From NCBI GenBank assembly GCA_016840285.1, contig JAEOSR010000104.1, positions 1 through 18,503 on the forward strand: a stretch of 18,503 nucleotides of DNA. The letters run 5' to 3'. The translations under genes and the position numbers were made by a program. The notes beneath the pieces were generated by a model that saw nothing but the letters and a program-made list of their open reading frames with translations, was not told the DNA's origin and did not search any database. The DNA comes from Candidatus Hodarchaeota archaeon. GTDB taxonomy: Archaea > Asgardarchaeota > Heimdallarchaeia > Hodarchaeales > Hodarchaeaceae. Positions 1 through 6,867 of the stretch are shown here, one piece after another; position 1 is the first letter of the stretch; each line of letters opens with the position of its first letter.

Positions 1-96
1 AATTTCAGTATGAGTCCTGACGGGATCACAGTCACTACAGACCTTGAATTAGATTCTATTGAAGCTACCCTAGATATTCAGCTGAGCAGTGGTTAA
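1..96 (+). CDS. 3' end of an unidentified protein gene (partial)
   Basis: The first base is in frame with 31 sense codons followed by TAA at 94-96. The residues alternate hydrophobic and polar (for example GITVTTDLELD and ATLDIQLSSG), which looks like beta-strands at the end of a protein. The 5' part lies outside the window, so neither the family nor the length can be given. A GC-rich hairpin starts 12 bases after the stop, which supports this being a genuine gene end. Confidence 0.5.
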   Translation, partial: NFSMSPDGITVTTDLELDSIEATLDIQLSSG

Positions 97-107
97 TCCA
101 TAAAATT

Positions 108-139
108 GGGAGCAGTGGTCACAAAAAGTGACCCCTCCC
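108..139 (+). terminator. hairpin, probable transcription terminator
   Basis: An inner perfect 6-bp stem GGTCAC/GTGACC (117-122 with 128-133) closes an AAAAA loop. An outer stem GGGAG/CTCCC (108-112 with 135-139) stacks on it across a small internal loop. A T-rich stretch (CTTTAATTATTTT) follows. The position, 12 bases after the TAA of the upstream partial gene, fits termination of that transcript. Confidence 0.5.
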
Positions 140-409
140 TCTTTAATTATTTTATAACTATCAATTCTGGGGGTGGTGTTAGATTATAGAGAATTAATTT
201 CTTTATTATCTTACAAAACATTCACAGAAGCGACCACAAAGTCTTCTACAACTACATTTTTTACAACTAACACTGATTATATTTGATATATTTTTAATAA
301 CCATTCAGCTTCAAGTCTTAACTTAATATTGATTTTTGATCTATCGGAGCTCCATGAGACTGATTCTCCAACTAAACCGATTAAGTTCTCTGCAGCTGTG
401 CAAAATTTG
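140..409. other. intergenic stretch without a recognised gene
   Basis: The space between the hairpin and the 3' end of the minus-strand regulator gene is AT-rich and broken by stops in all frames. I see no convincing gene, RNA or repeat. The two flanking genes converge here, so it probably holds only 3' UTRs. Confidence 0.4.
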
Positions 410-979
410 TCATGTACTTTTCTTACTAAGTTCATCATCTAATTGCTTGATTTTGCTTTCAATTTTATCAATTACTTCATCCATCGAGCCAAGATAGAAG
501 TCATAATAGCTATAGAAAATTTCCCCAACCTCTAAAATGCGTCTTGCTTCAGGCGTGTCTTGAATTTCCTTGGGTAGTTCCATCCATGCTTTTTCATCCT
601 CTTCTAATTGTTTCATTTTTTGACGAAGCATTTCAGAGGCTACTTTCATCCTATCAGCAAAAATCTCAAGAAATGATCCAGAACCAACATGGTAAACCTT
701 TTCCCTGGACCCACTCTGACGACTTTTCTTTACGAAGAGTGCACTCTCGAGGTTCTTTAGTGTTTTAGAGATTTGACCACGAGAATAACCAGATGCTTCT
801 ACTAGTTCTTTTTGGGTAAACGGTTTTGTTGATAAAAAGATTAATGCGTACAACCGTCCCGCAATAGGGTCATATCCTCTAAGCGTCCAAATTTCCTCAA
901 ATAGTTGAATAATATTGTTTTTAAATTCTTGTAACTTCTTCTTAGAGGAGTTTGGTTGACTATCGTACACTGGAATCAT
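410..979 (-). CDS. GbsR/MarR-type winged-helix transcriptional regulator
   Basis: This 189-aa protein is a predicted cytoplasmic DNA-binding dimer. After a short polar N-terminus, residues about 35-85 form the winged-helix core. They begin with the GbsR-like stretch GYDPIAGRLYALIFLS, then a helix-turn-helix (TQKELVEASGYSRGQISKTLKNLE), then a wing with the basic SRQSGSREKVYHV segment. The C-terminal half (about 100-189) is helical and charged, as expected for a dimerisation or coiled-coil region. The gene starts with ATG and ends with TGA. It is transcribed divergently from the ABC-2 exporter, and the 151-bp gap carries a dyad and a direct repeat. It most likely represses or tunes the exporter and itself. 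The ligand is unknown. A PadR or generic MarR assignment is possible but the N-terminal motif favours GbsR. Confidence 0.85.
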   Translation of the reverse strand: MIPVYDSQPNSSKKKLQEFKNNIIQLFEEIWTLRGYDPIAGRLYALIFLSTKPFTQKELVEASGYSRGQISKTLKNLESALFVKKSRQSGSREKVYHVGSGSFLEIFADRMKVASEMLRQKMKQLEEDEKAWMELPKEIQDTPEARRILEVGEIFYSYYDFYLGSMDEVIDKIESKIKQLDDELSKKST

Positions 980-1025
980 GTAATGAACAGAATTAGCACA
1001 TCTAATAAAATTTTCGATATTTCAC

Positions 1026-1049
1026 AATTTTTCCAAATTAGGAAAATTT
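1026..1049. promoter_or_regulatory. dyad next to the exporter TATA box (candidate operator)
   Basis: The arms AATTTTTCC (1026-1034) and GGAAAATTT (1041-1049) are inverted repeats with 8 of 9 pairs and a 6-base centre. The right arm runs into the TATA-like element, so a dimeric winged-helix protein bound here would compete with TBP/TFB. Confidence 0.4.
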
Positions 1050-1054
1050 ATAAA
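1041..1054 (+). promoter_or_regulatory. BRE/TATA-like promoter of the ABC-2 exporter operon
   Basis: A purine-rich GGAAAA is followed by TTTATAAA (1047-1054). A start about 25 bases downstream would fall near 1078-1082, giving a leader of about 50 bases before the ATG at 1131. No strong Shine-Dalgarno motif precedes that ATG. Confidence 0.45.
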
Positions 1055-1130
1055 GTATGGACAGGCCAGTCATCTACAGAATCCAATAAAATTTGCGATA
1101 ATCATGCAAGTTGCAGAATTGTGAAAAAAA

Positions 1131-2030
1131 ATGGAAACAAAGATTCAAATCAAGAAATTAACCAAATTTTATGGAAAACAAAGAGGTATTGAGAATTTAA
1201 GCCTTGAAATTTTCAGTGGAGAAATTTTTGGCTTTCTCGGACCAAATGGGGCTGGCAAAACGACAACAATTCGGTGTATGATGAATATCCTCTTACCTAC
1301 AGGTGGAGAAATCTGGATCAATGGAAGTAAGGTGGAACGTAAAAATCCTAAGTTGCGTGAAAACATCGGTTATATTGCAGAAGCAGGAATTCTTCCTACA
1401 GGATACACAGCGAACGATTTCCTAACATATATTGAGAGTATGCGGGGTACGCCAAGCACCAGACGAGAAGAGCTTATCAAACGCTTTGATCTTCCTGCAA
1501 AAAAGAAAATTGGGGAATTATCTAAAGGCAACAAACAAAAAGTCAGTATTATTGCTGCTTTCATGCATGATCCAGACGTGTTGATCCTTGATGAACCTAC
1601 ATCTGGACTTGATCCTCTACTTCAGCAGGAGACCTACGATCTCATTCAAGACGCAAAGAGTCGTGGAAAAACAACCTTCTTCAGTAGCCATAACTTGGCT
1701 GAGGTTCAACGTATTTGTGACCGTGTTGGTATTATAAGAGATGGTCATCTGATCAGTGTGGTAGATGTTGATAGTCTTAACAAGGAAGTTTCCAGGGTTT
1801 TAGAAGTGACTCTTCGTAACCCGAATAACGACCAACTTCGGAATTTTGGAGAAAATTTACTCGAACTGGAAGAAAATCGCGCACGAATTCTCGTACCTCA
1901 ATCAGATTCTATCGATAAATATCTTGAGGTTCTCATCCCAATGAAACCAGAGGAGATTGTTTTTCCTCCTGCGAGTCTTGAGGACTACTTCTTGAAATTA
2001 TATAAAGGACAAGAAGAGGGTGCGAAATGA
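1131..2030 (+). CDS. ABC-2 type transporter, ATP-binding subunit
   Basis: This 299-aa cytoplasmic ATPase powers the permease encoded next. Visible motifs are Walker A GPNGAGKTT (37-45), signature LSKGNKQKV (130-138), Walker B VLILDEP with D154/E155, the D-loop SGLDP, and the switch His187 in SSH. The Q-loop position carries Glu (E84, in GYIAEAG) instead of Gln, which is common in the CcmA/ABC-2 branch. Residues after about 215 form the accessory C-terminal domain typical of this branch. The gene ends with a 4-bp ATGA overlap with the permease, so the two are translationally coupled. The substrate cannot be read from the sequence. Drug, lipid or peptide export are all possible, and the linked GbsR/MarR regulator suggests induction by a small molecule. 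Confidence 0.96.
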   Translation: METKIQIKKLTKFYGKQRGIENLSLEIFSGEIFGFLGPNGAGKTTTIRCMMNILLPTGGEIWINGSKVERKNPKLRENIGYIAEAGILPTGYTANDFLTYIESMRGTPSTRREELIKRFDLPAKKKIGELSKGNKQKVSIIAAFMHDPDVLILDEPTSGLDPLLQQETYDLIQDAKSRGKTTFFSSHNLAEVQRICDRVGIIRDGHLISVVDVDSLNKEVSRVLEVTLRNPNNDQLRNFGENLLELEENRARILVPQSDSIDKYLEVLIPMKPEEIVFPPASLEDYFLKLYKGQEEGAK

Positions 2031-3748
2031 ATATTTCGAAAACACTTCAGCGTTTTTACCTTCATGGCTTTCGGCATAGAACTGTTGTTGGACTAGCAAT
2101 TTTTCTTTATGTTTTTTTAATAACTGGCATTGCAATGTTTTATCCTGGAGAAGAAGCCTTGATAGAGTTCATCCAACTTATGACATTTCTGGGCGACTTT
2201 CCTACCGACAATCCTGGGTTCTCTCTATGGTTGATCTTCTTCTGTGGTTTTAGCCTTTCTTTGTATCTACCTGTTGCTGGTGTATTTCTTGGAACTAACT
2301 TGCTACCTATTAACGAAAGCGATGGTAAAGAAATCCTTTTCTCTACTCCAAAATCACTAACAATATCATTCTTGGAAAATTCAGCAGTTGTTGTCATTTT
2401 GATAGGTTTACTTACTCTCCCCAGTTATATTGTTTCCCTGGCTCTCCTTTACATTAATAACGCTTGGGATGCTGTTTTGAACATTACAATTTGTTTTTCT
2501 ATTGCAATAATGCTCGTAATAGCCATAACATTTCTTACTGCCTTCGGATGTTCTATTAATTTCTCCAAAGTCACTGGGTATGCAATTGGTGGATTATATA
2601 TTGTTTTCTCAATTGTTGTGGAGCTAACAGCCAACCAGATAAGTGATCTTGATTCTTTGCGTCAATTAAGTCTGTTTTCTCAAGCAGAAGTCGTCAACAA
2701 CAGCTTATCAGGAACCTGGAATGAGGAGTTCATTCTATTGGCGATTGGTCTTACCTCGATCTTAATTGTTGCTTCAATTGTACTATTGTATCGAAAGGAT
2801 TTTTTGGAAACAGGAGTCCAGCAGCAAACAATAGTGGAAGAATCAGAACAAAATTCACAGGAAAAATTCTCTGAAAAACTATCTCGTATTCGTGCACCGA
2901 TGGACAAATTACTTGGGAAATTAGGGTGGAAATACCCTGCAGTTAGAGATCAGCTTCATGCGAATGCGGCCCTCTTCATCATTTATCTCGGATTTATGAT
3001 ATTTTATGCCTTTTATGTCATCGGAATGTATATGGAGGAAGAATTGGGTGAGCTTTTGCAGAGTTTCAATATGCCATTCATGGAAGCACTACTGTTTGGA
3101 AATAAGATTTTAGATACCATTGTTGAACGCCCGCTGGAGACCTTCCTTGCTTTTGAAATCTATAGTTTTACTTGGATGATTATTGCACCGCTCTTTCTCG
3201 TTATCATTTACGATATACTAACTCGAGATTACAAAAATGGATACGCTGAGGTTACATGGGTACTTCCAAAGACTGGAACACGTATTATTTTAAGCCGAAC
3301 TATTGCAGCTCTCATCTACTTCATAATAATCTGCCTTGCTCAAATCACAACCCTATTCTTTATGGAAAGTCTTCTTGGTCGTATTTCTGAACATGGAATT
3401 ATGCCCACAGCAACAAGTTTTTTCATTTCGGTCTGGGGTTACTGTGTAATCTTTGTATTCTTCCTCTCACTTGCACTCCTAGTTCCTTCCAAACATGCTC
3501 TCAAAACTCTAATAATCGGATGGGTCTTTTTTATCCTAATAATCTTCATTGCTTTTCTACCTGGAAGTGATCTCTCATGGATGCGATTTCTAACACCCTT
3601 CGGTTATTTCGATCCGATTAGTATCATTTTGGACAAACGTACTTTTCTTGAAATTCTCCCCGAAGCTGTAATTGGGACTATTTTGACTGTTGGCTTTTAT
3701 ATTCTTGTTCTTACACGACGAGTACCAACCAAGGACTATCTGGTCTAA
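2027..3748 (+). CDS. ABC-2 type transporter, permease subunit (about 12 TM)
   Basis: This 573-aa integral membrane protein is the channel subunit paired with the preceding ATPase. About twelve hydrophobic segments fall in two halves. They lie roughly at 19-38, 66-92, 118-143, 150-172, 180-198 and 235-254, and then 314-332, 375-395, 416-436, 461-482, 489-510 and 545-565. A charged cytoplasmic linker (about 258-300, rich in Glu, Gln and Lys) joins the halves. One chain therefore carries two ABC-2 six-helix units. GAGGGTG lies five bases before the ATG, and the start overlaps the ATPase stop. A strong terminator follows. The family is not conserved enough in sequence to name a substrate. Confidence 0.92.
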   Translation: MNISKTLQRFYLHGFRHRTVVGLAIFLYVFLITGIAMFYPGEEALIEFIQLMTFLGDFPTDNPGFSLWLIFFCGFSLSLYLPVAGVFLGTNLLPINESDGKEILFSTPKSLTISFLENSAVVVILIGLLTLPSYIVSLALLYINNAWDAVLNITICFSIAIMLVIAITFLTAFGCSINFSKVTGYAIGGLYIVFSIVVELTANQISDLDSLRQLSLFSQAEVVNNSLSGTWNEEFILLAIGLTSILIVASIVLLYRKDFLETGVQQQTIVEESEQNSQEKFSEKLSRIRAPMDKLLGKLGWKYPAVRDQLHANAALFIIYLGFMIFYAFYVIGMYMEEELGELLQSFNMPFMEALLFGNKILDTIVERPLETFLAFEIYSFTWMIIAPLFLVIIYDILTRDYKNGYAEVTWVLPKTGTRIILSRTIAALIYFIIICLAQITTLFFMESLLGRISEHGIMPTATSFFISVWGYCVIFVFFLSLALLVPSKHALKTLIIGWVFFILIIFIAFLPGSDLSWMRFLTPFGYFDPISIILDKRTFLEILPEAVIGTILTVGFYILVLTRRVPTKDYLV

Positions 3749-3756
3749 TTCCCTTA

Positions 3757-3784
3757 AAGGGAGTCTGACTCCCTTCCATTTTTT
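3757..3784 (+). terminator. intrinsic terminator after the ABC-2 operon
   Basis: A perfect 8-bp stem AAGGGAGT/ACTCCCTT (3757-3764 with 3768-3775) closes a CTG loop. A CCA then a run of six T (3779-3784) follow. It begins 9 bases after the permease stop codon. Confidence 0.75.
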
Positions 3785-3807
3785 AGTACTGATTAGTAGC
3801 TGAATCA

Positions 3808-4092
3808 ATGAATTGGAAAAACATAAACTTACCCCAAAAGGAACAATTCCCTTGGGACACAAGTCAAGAAGATGGATGTGTGGATTATTATGCTACTACT
3901 ATCGGTAAATGGCGTGTGTGGTTTGAAAATAAAGCTATTGTATTTGCTGAAGGAATTATATATAGCTTAAAGGATGGAAAAAAGAAATGGGCGCGTTTGT
4001 CCCATAGTCAGTGCCAAATTGTCAAGAAAATGACTCGGGACACCCAAAATCTGCTTATTAATGTATATGATCATAAAATAAGGGGGGTGTAA
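3808..4092 (+). CDS. small hypothetical protein, 94 aa
   Basis: This is an open frame of 94 codons with a plausible soluble composition, rich in Lys and Trp (four Trp) with three Cys. It has no signal peptide or membrane segment. I do not recognise the family. A central block (YYATTIGKWRVWFENKAIVF) looks like a small beta-sheet followed by a helix (SHSQCQIVKKMTRD). It starts 24 bases after the terminator of the ABC operon, with no clear Shine-Dalgarno motif. It ends in AAGGGGGGTGTAA, where the G-rich run overlapping the stop would serve as ribosome binding site for the ATG that follows immediately at 4093. The two small genes are therefore probably co-translated. It could be a single-lineage protein. 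Confidence 0.5.
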   Translation: MNWKNINLPQKEQFPWDTSQEDGCVDYYATTIGKWRVWFENKAIVFAEGIIYSLKDGKKKWARLSHSQCQIVKKMTRDTQNLLINVYDHKIRGV

Positions 4093-4461
4093 ATGATCTT
4101 TTTTATTATCCGTTAACACCTTTGAATAGCATTGTGTGTCTTGTTCCAGGTGTGCTTGCCTTTATTGGAGCTGTATTTGGAAAGAAAAGAGCGTTTTATC
4201 GTGGCCAACGGATTAGTATAAATGTTCCGAATACTGAAACAAATATAAAAATCATCGAGGTATGTTTAGGGATCGTTTTCTTCTTTTTTTCTCATTATTT
4301 TTCTTTCTAACATATCTGCATTGGTTTTTTATGCAACCTACTTAGCTGTGATGATTATTGGTTTCACTAATTTCTGCATACCTCCCCACAAATCCCTATT
4401 AGAATTTTCAATGAGCCAACAAATTATCCAACCTGCTTTAAATCCCACTGATGTAGCATAA
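4093..4461 (+). pseudogene. small multi-TM membrane protein gene, apparently frameshifted twice
   Basis: The ATG at 4093 directly follows the upstream TAA and has GGGGGG five bases before it, but its frame stops after seven codons. A second frame (4077-4310; the first usable codon is TTG at 4122) encodes a hydrophobic segment (VCLVPGVLAFIGAVFG), a basic loop, and a second hydrophobic segment before stopping in a T-rich run. A third frame, open from about 4267 to TAA 4459-4461, continues with another hydrophobic segment (ISALVFYATYLAVMIIGF). Adding one T to the T6 at 4099-4104 and removing one from the T7 at 4284-4290 joins all three into a protein of about 122 aa with three TM helices. The family is not recognised. 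It is either a decayed gene, homopolymer sequencing error, or a shorter real gene at 4122-4310 (62 aa). Confidence 0.4.
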
Positions 4462-4536
4462 GAAAAAGACCTTACTTCAAACGAAACTTAAGAAGGATTT
4501 AATTTCTGATACTATTATTTTAAATTAAATTCCCAA

Positions 4537-4542
4537 GAGGGT
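4537..4542 (+). promoter_or_regulatory. ribosome binding site of the DUF2284 gene
   Basis: GAGGGT sits five bases before the ATG at 4548 and fixes that start. An AT-rich TTTTAAATTAAAT element lies just upstream (about 4519-4531) and could be the TATA box, which would leave a very short leader. Confidence 0.5.
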
Positions 4543-4547
4543 ACAGA

Positions 4548-5189
4548 ATGGCCTACGTGGAAAAAATTCGGTTAAATATTTCTGATGAGGAGATTTTAAA
4601 GGATCTGGAGAAATATTGTTCACTAGCCAAGGAGCTTGGAGCTAGTGATGCGAAATATATCCAAACCAGCCATATTCCTGTTGATGACCGTGTTGTTTTA
4701 AAGTGTATTATTCCAAAATGTTTTGACTATGGTGTTTGTGCCAATTGCCCACCTCACAGTATTAAACCAGAGGATACTCGAAAGTATGTGGCTTTATACA
4801 AATGGGCTATCACATTTAAATGTGAAATCCCTTCCAATGTTATTGTACGAAAGAAAGAAACTGTAAAAGAACGAGTGGGAGCATATCATAAGACTTTCGA
4901 GATTGTTAATAAAATTGAAAGTACTGCGTTTTATGATGGTTATTATTTATCTGTGGGTTTTGGAGCAGGGTCTTGTAAATCCACTTACTGTTGGAAAGAT
5001 GATTGTGCTGTCCTATTGGGCCAGAAATGCAGATTTGCATTGAAAGCAAGACCTAGCATGGAAGCAGTTGGAATTGATTGTTATCTATTAGCTGCAAAAC
5101 TTGGGTGGGATATTTATCCTATTGGGAGTGACACTAAACCTGAATCTATCCCTCAAGGTACTTTAATGGGACTCATTCTTGTAACATAA
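4548..5189 (+). CDS. DUF2284 family predicted metal-binding protein
   Basis: This 213-aa soluble Cys-rich protein matches the DUF2284 pattern. An N-terminal cluster of Cys53, Cys58, Cys64 and Cys67 sits in KCIIPKCFDYGVCANCPPHS. A second Cys group follows around 140-165 (GAGSCKSTYC, DDCAVLLGQKC), then the family's KARPSMEAVGIDCY stretch and a C-terminal PQGTLMGLILV strand. The Cys pattern suggests an iron-sulfur cluster or Zn sites. The family has no established reaction and often occurs in anaerobic archaea and bacteria. Key cysteines are all present and the length is normal. The next gene, a methyltransferase, lies 59 bases downstream and may share the transcript. Metal binding is family knowledge and is not proven here. 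Confidence 0.85.
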   Translation: MAYVEKIRLNISDEEILKDLEKYCSLAKELGASDAKYIQTSHIPVDDRVVLKCIIPKCFDYGVCANCPPHSIKPEDTRKYVALYKWAITFKCEIPSNVIVRKKETVKERVGAYHKTFEIVNKIESTAFYDGYYLSVGFGAGSCKSTYCWKDDCAVLLGQKCRFALKARPSMEAVGIDCYLLAAKLGWDIYPIGSDTKPESIPQGTLMGLILVT

Positions 5190-5248
5190 TTACATTGAGC
5201 GCAATCATAACCTTACTTTTAGACTAATTATTAAAAAAAGGGATATAA

Positions 5249-5869
5249 ATGAATAAGATTTACGATCCTTCGCATTTTCCTAGCAAAATGGCTTTTACAG
5301 TTATAGAACACCTGAAAAATGTTAATAATAATGAAAAAATAGATATATTAGACATTGGATGCGGAGAAGGAAGAGATGATCTTTATTTGGCTCAGAATTT
5401 AAAAAACAGGCGAATAGTTGGCATAGATCCTTCTAGAAAAGCAATTCATAAAGCTAGAGATACATTATCAGGGGAAAATAATGTTGAATTCCATACTATT
5501 GGTTTTAAAGAATTAGATGAAAGTTATCAATTCGATGTCATACTTCTATCTGGTGTATATCACTTTTTCAATAAAGTTGAAAGAGGACTCTTTAAAGAAA
5601 AAATCAAGAAAATTCTAAAACCAAATGGGTGGTTTTTCCTTAGTACTCTTTCGAGTAATGATACACAATATTATGGCAAAGGAACACCAGTTCCCGATGA
5701 TCCAAATTCTTTTAAGGGTATAACTTATCTTCATTTTGCTAGTAAGTCAGAATTTAAGGAAGAATTTAGTTTTCTAGAAATAATTGAGTTAGACGAATAC
5801 TATCATAAGAACTATCCAAGTGATACAGACTATCATACTATGTGGATGTTATTTTGTAGATATTATTAG
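5249..5869 (+). CDS. class I SAM-dependent methyltransferase
   Basis: The 206-aa protein has a Rossmann-fold methyltransferase layout. Motif I is ILDIGCGEGRD (about 34-44). The acidic end of beta-2 is in VGIDPSRKAI (about 59-68). Motif IV-like YQFDVILLSGVYHFF (about 92-106) and the post-motif LKPNGWFFLSTL (about 123-134) follow. This is the Methyltransf_11/25 type seen in small-molecule methyltransferases. The substrate is unknown. The C-terminus has aromatic-rich YYHKNYPSDTDYHTMWM, possibly the substrate lid. AAAAAGGGATA precedes the ATG. The gene ends in TAG, showing that TAG acts as a normal stop here. It probably forms a unit with the preceding DUF2284 gene, though nothing in the sequence links their chemistry. 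Confidence 0.87.
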   Translation: MNKIYDPSHFPSKMAFTVIEHLKNVNNNEKIDILDIGCGEGRDDLYLAQNLKNRRIVGIDPSRKAIHKARDTLSGENNVEFHTIGFKELDESYQFDVILLSGVYHFFNKVERGLFKEKIKKILKPNGWFFLSTLSSNDTQYYGKGTPVPDDPNSFKGITYLHFASKSEFKEEFSFLEIIELDEYYHKNYPSDTDYHTMWMLFCRYY

Positions 5870-6063
5870 TTTGTAAACTCATTAATCATTGTCAAATTAT
5901 GATTTCAAGTCTGTTTGGAGTTTGAGGTATACTATCGTTTACCCTAATAATGCTTATATTCTTTGAAATATTACACATAAAATGAAATCAGCGATTCTTC
6001 AGATACAGTTCTTTACCTACTAAATCATCTGGGTTTTATAGGTATATAACTCTTATTATCCTA

Positions 6064-6073
6064 TTAAATATAA
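6064..6073 (+). promoter_or_regulatory. TATA-like promoter for the FtsX/LolD-type ABC operon
   Basis: TTAAATATAA lies 37-46 bases before the ATG at 6110. Transcription would then start about 15 bases before the start codon, leaving room for the GGTG motif in CCTGGTGTTAAACC. A second TATA-like element (TATATAA, near 6042) lies just upstream. The rest of the 5870-6109 gap shows no gene. Confidence 0.4.
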
Positions 6074-6109
6074 GTATTATCATCAAAATTTGTTACCTGG
6101 TGTTAAACC

Positions 6110-6850
6110 ATGTCATTAAAAATAGAAGATTTGTCAAGAGATTATATTATGGGCGAGTTAACCGTATCCGCTCTTCAAGATGTCACTATTTCCATTGAAG
6201 AAGGAGAGTTCATTGCGGTTTTAGGCCCTTCCGGTTCGGGGAAAACAACTTTCCTAAACCTAATTGGAGCTATTGATCGTCCATCTAACGGGAAAATCCA
6301 CTTTAATGGATTAGAATTGGCTTCTCTTTCTGAGAAAAAGCTTACACAATACCGTAGAAGGAATGTAGGGTTTATTTTTCAGTTCTATAACCTTGTTGCC
6401 TCTCTTACTGCATTCGAGAATGTAGAGCTAGCGGCCAAACTCACAAATCCCTCGGATGAAGCAAAGAAAATGGCGAAAGAGTTATTAGGAGAAGTTGGTT
6501 TAGGAGATAAGAGTAACAAATTCCCAGCACAGCTTAGTGGTGGTGAACAACAGCGAGTAGCCATTGCAAGGGCCTTAGCTAAAAAACCTAAGATTTTATT
6601 AGCTGACGAGCCAACAGGCAATATAGACAGTGAAACAACGGGAAAAATATTGAAATTACTCAAACAAATCAACAAGAACCACCGTGTTACAATGGTACTG
6701 ATAACACACAACGTAGGTATTTCATATCTAGCAGATAAAGTCATTTATTTACGTGATGGTAAAATTTTCGGAACTTCTGTATATGATCCAGCCAAAGAAG
6801 AAGAATTTTGGGCCACACTCACAGCAGCTCCAGCTATTGAAAAAGTATAA
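6110..6850 (+). CDS. ABC transporter ATP-binding protein, LolD/MacB (MacB_FtsE) type
   Basis: This 246-aa ATPase of the FtsE/LolD/MacB branch pairs with the FtsX-type permease that follows. Motifs are Walker [10 protein letters not shown] (39-47), Q-loop Gln91 in GFIFQFYNL, signature LSGGEQQR (142-149), Walker B ILLADEP with D166/E167, D-loop GNID (170-173) and switch His200. The FQFYNL motif and the GNIDSETT segment are hallmarks of the branch, which usually works by mechanotransmission on lipids or proteins in the envelope and does not form a classical channel. All catalytic residues are present. The stop is 17 bases before the permease ATG, so the two form an operon. No periplasmic adaptor (MacA/HlyD) is seen nearby. 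Confidence 0.96.
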   Translation: MSLKIEDLSRDYIMGELTVSALQDVTISIEEGEFIAVLGPSGSGKTTFLNLIGAIDRPSNGKIHFNGLELASLSEKKLTQYRRRNVGFIFQFYNLVASLTAFENVELAAKLTNPSDEAKKMAKELLGEVGLGDKSNKFPAQLSGGEQQRVAIARALAKKPKILLADEPTGNIDSETTGKILKLLKQINKNHRVTMVLITHNVGISYLADKVIYLRDGKIFGTSVYDPAKEEEFWATLTAAPAIEKV

Positions 6851-6853
6851 CTT

Positions 6854-6860
6854 AAGAGGT
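6854..6860 (+). promoter_or_regulatory. Shine-Dalgarno that decides the permease start
   Basis: AAGAGGT lies 7 bases before the ATG at 6868. The upstream in-frame GTG at 6859-6861 falls inside this motif and would have no ribosome binding site of its own, so the ATG at 6868 is the better start. Confidence 0.6.
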
Positions 6861-6867
6861 GTTTAAA

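Larger units (their letters stand above)
1004..1100. repeat. 16-bp direct repeat pair in the divergent promoter region
   Basis: AATAAAATTTTCGATA (1004-1019) recurs as AATAAAATTTGCGATA (1085-1100), 15 of 16 identical with starts 81 bp apart. One copy lies 25-40 bp before the regulator start and the other about 30 bp before the exporter ATPase start. Just beyond each copy there is TTTCACAATT (1020-1029) or its inverse AATTGTGAAA (1117-1126). Each promoter therefore has one set of sites, a layout that suggests operators for the adjacent wHTH regulator. The binding role is inference. Confidence 0.5.

Noticed and set aside
956..1192. Plus-strand 78-codon frame across the divergent promoter region
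   Set aside because: It overlaps the start of the ABC ATPase in another frame and covers the operator-like repeats; it is a chance frame.
6385..6744. Minus-strand open frame of 119 codons opposite the LolD-like ATPase
   Set aside because: Antisense to conserved ABC signature and Walker B motifs; no family resemblance or ribosome binding site.
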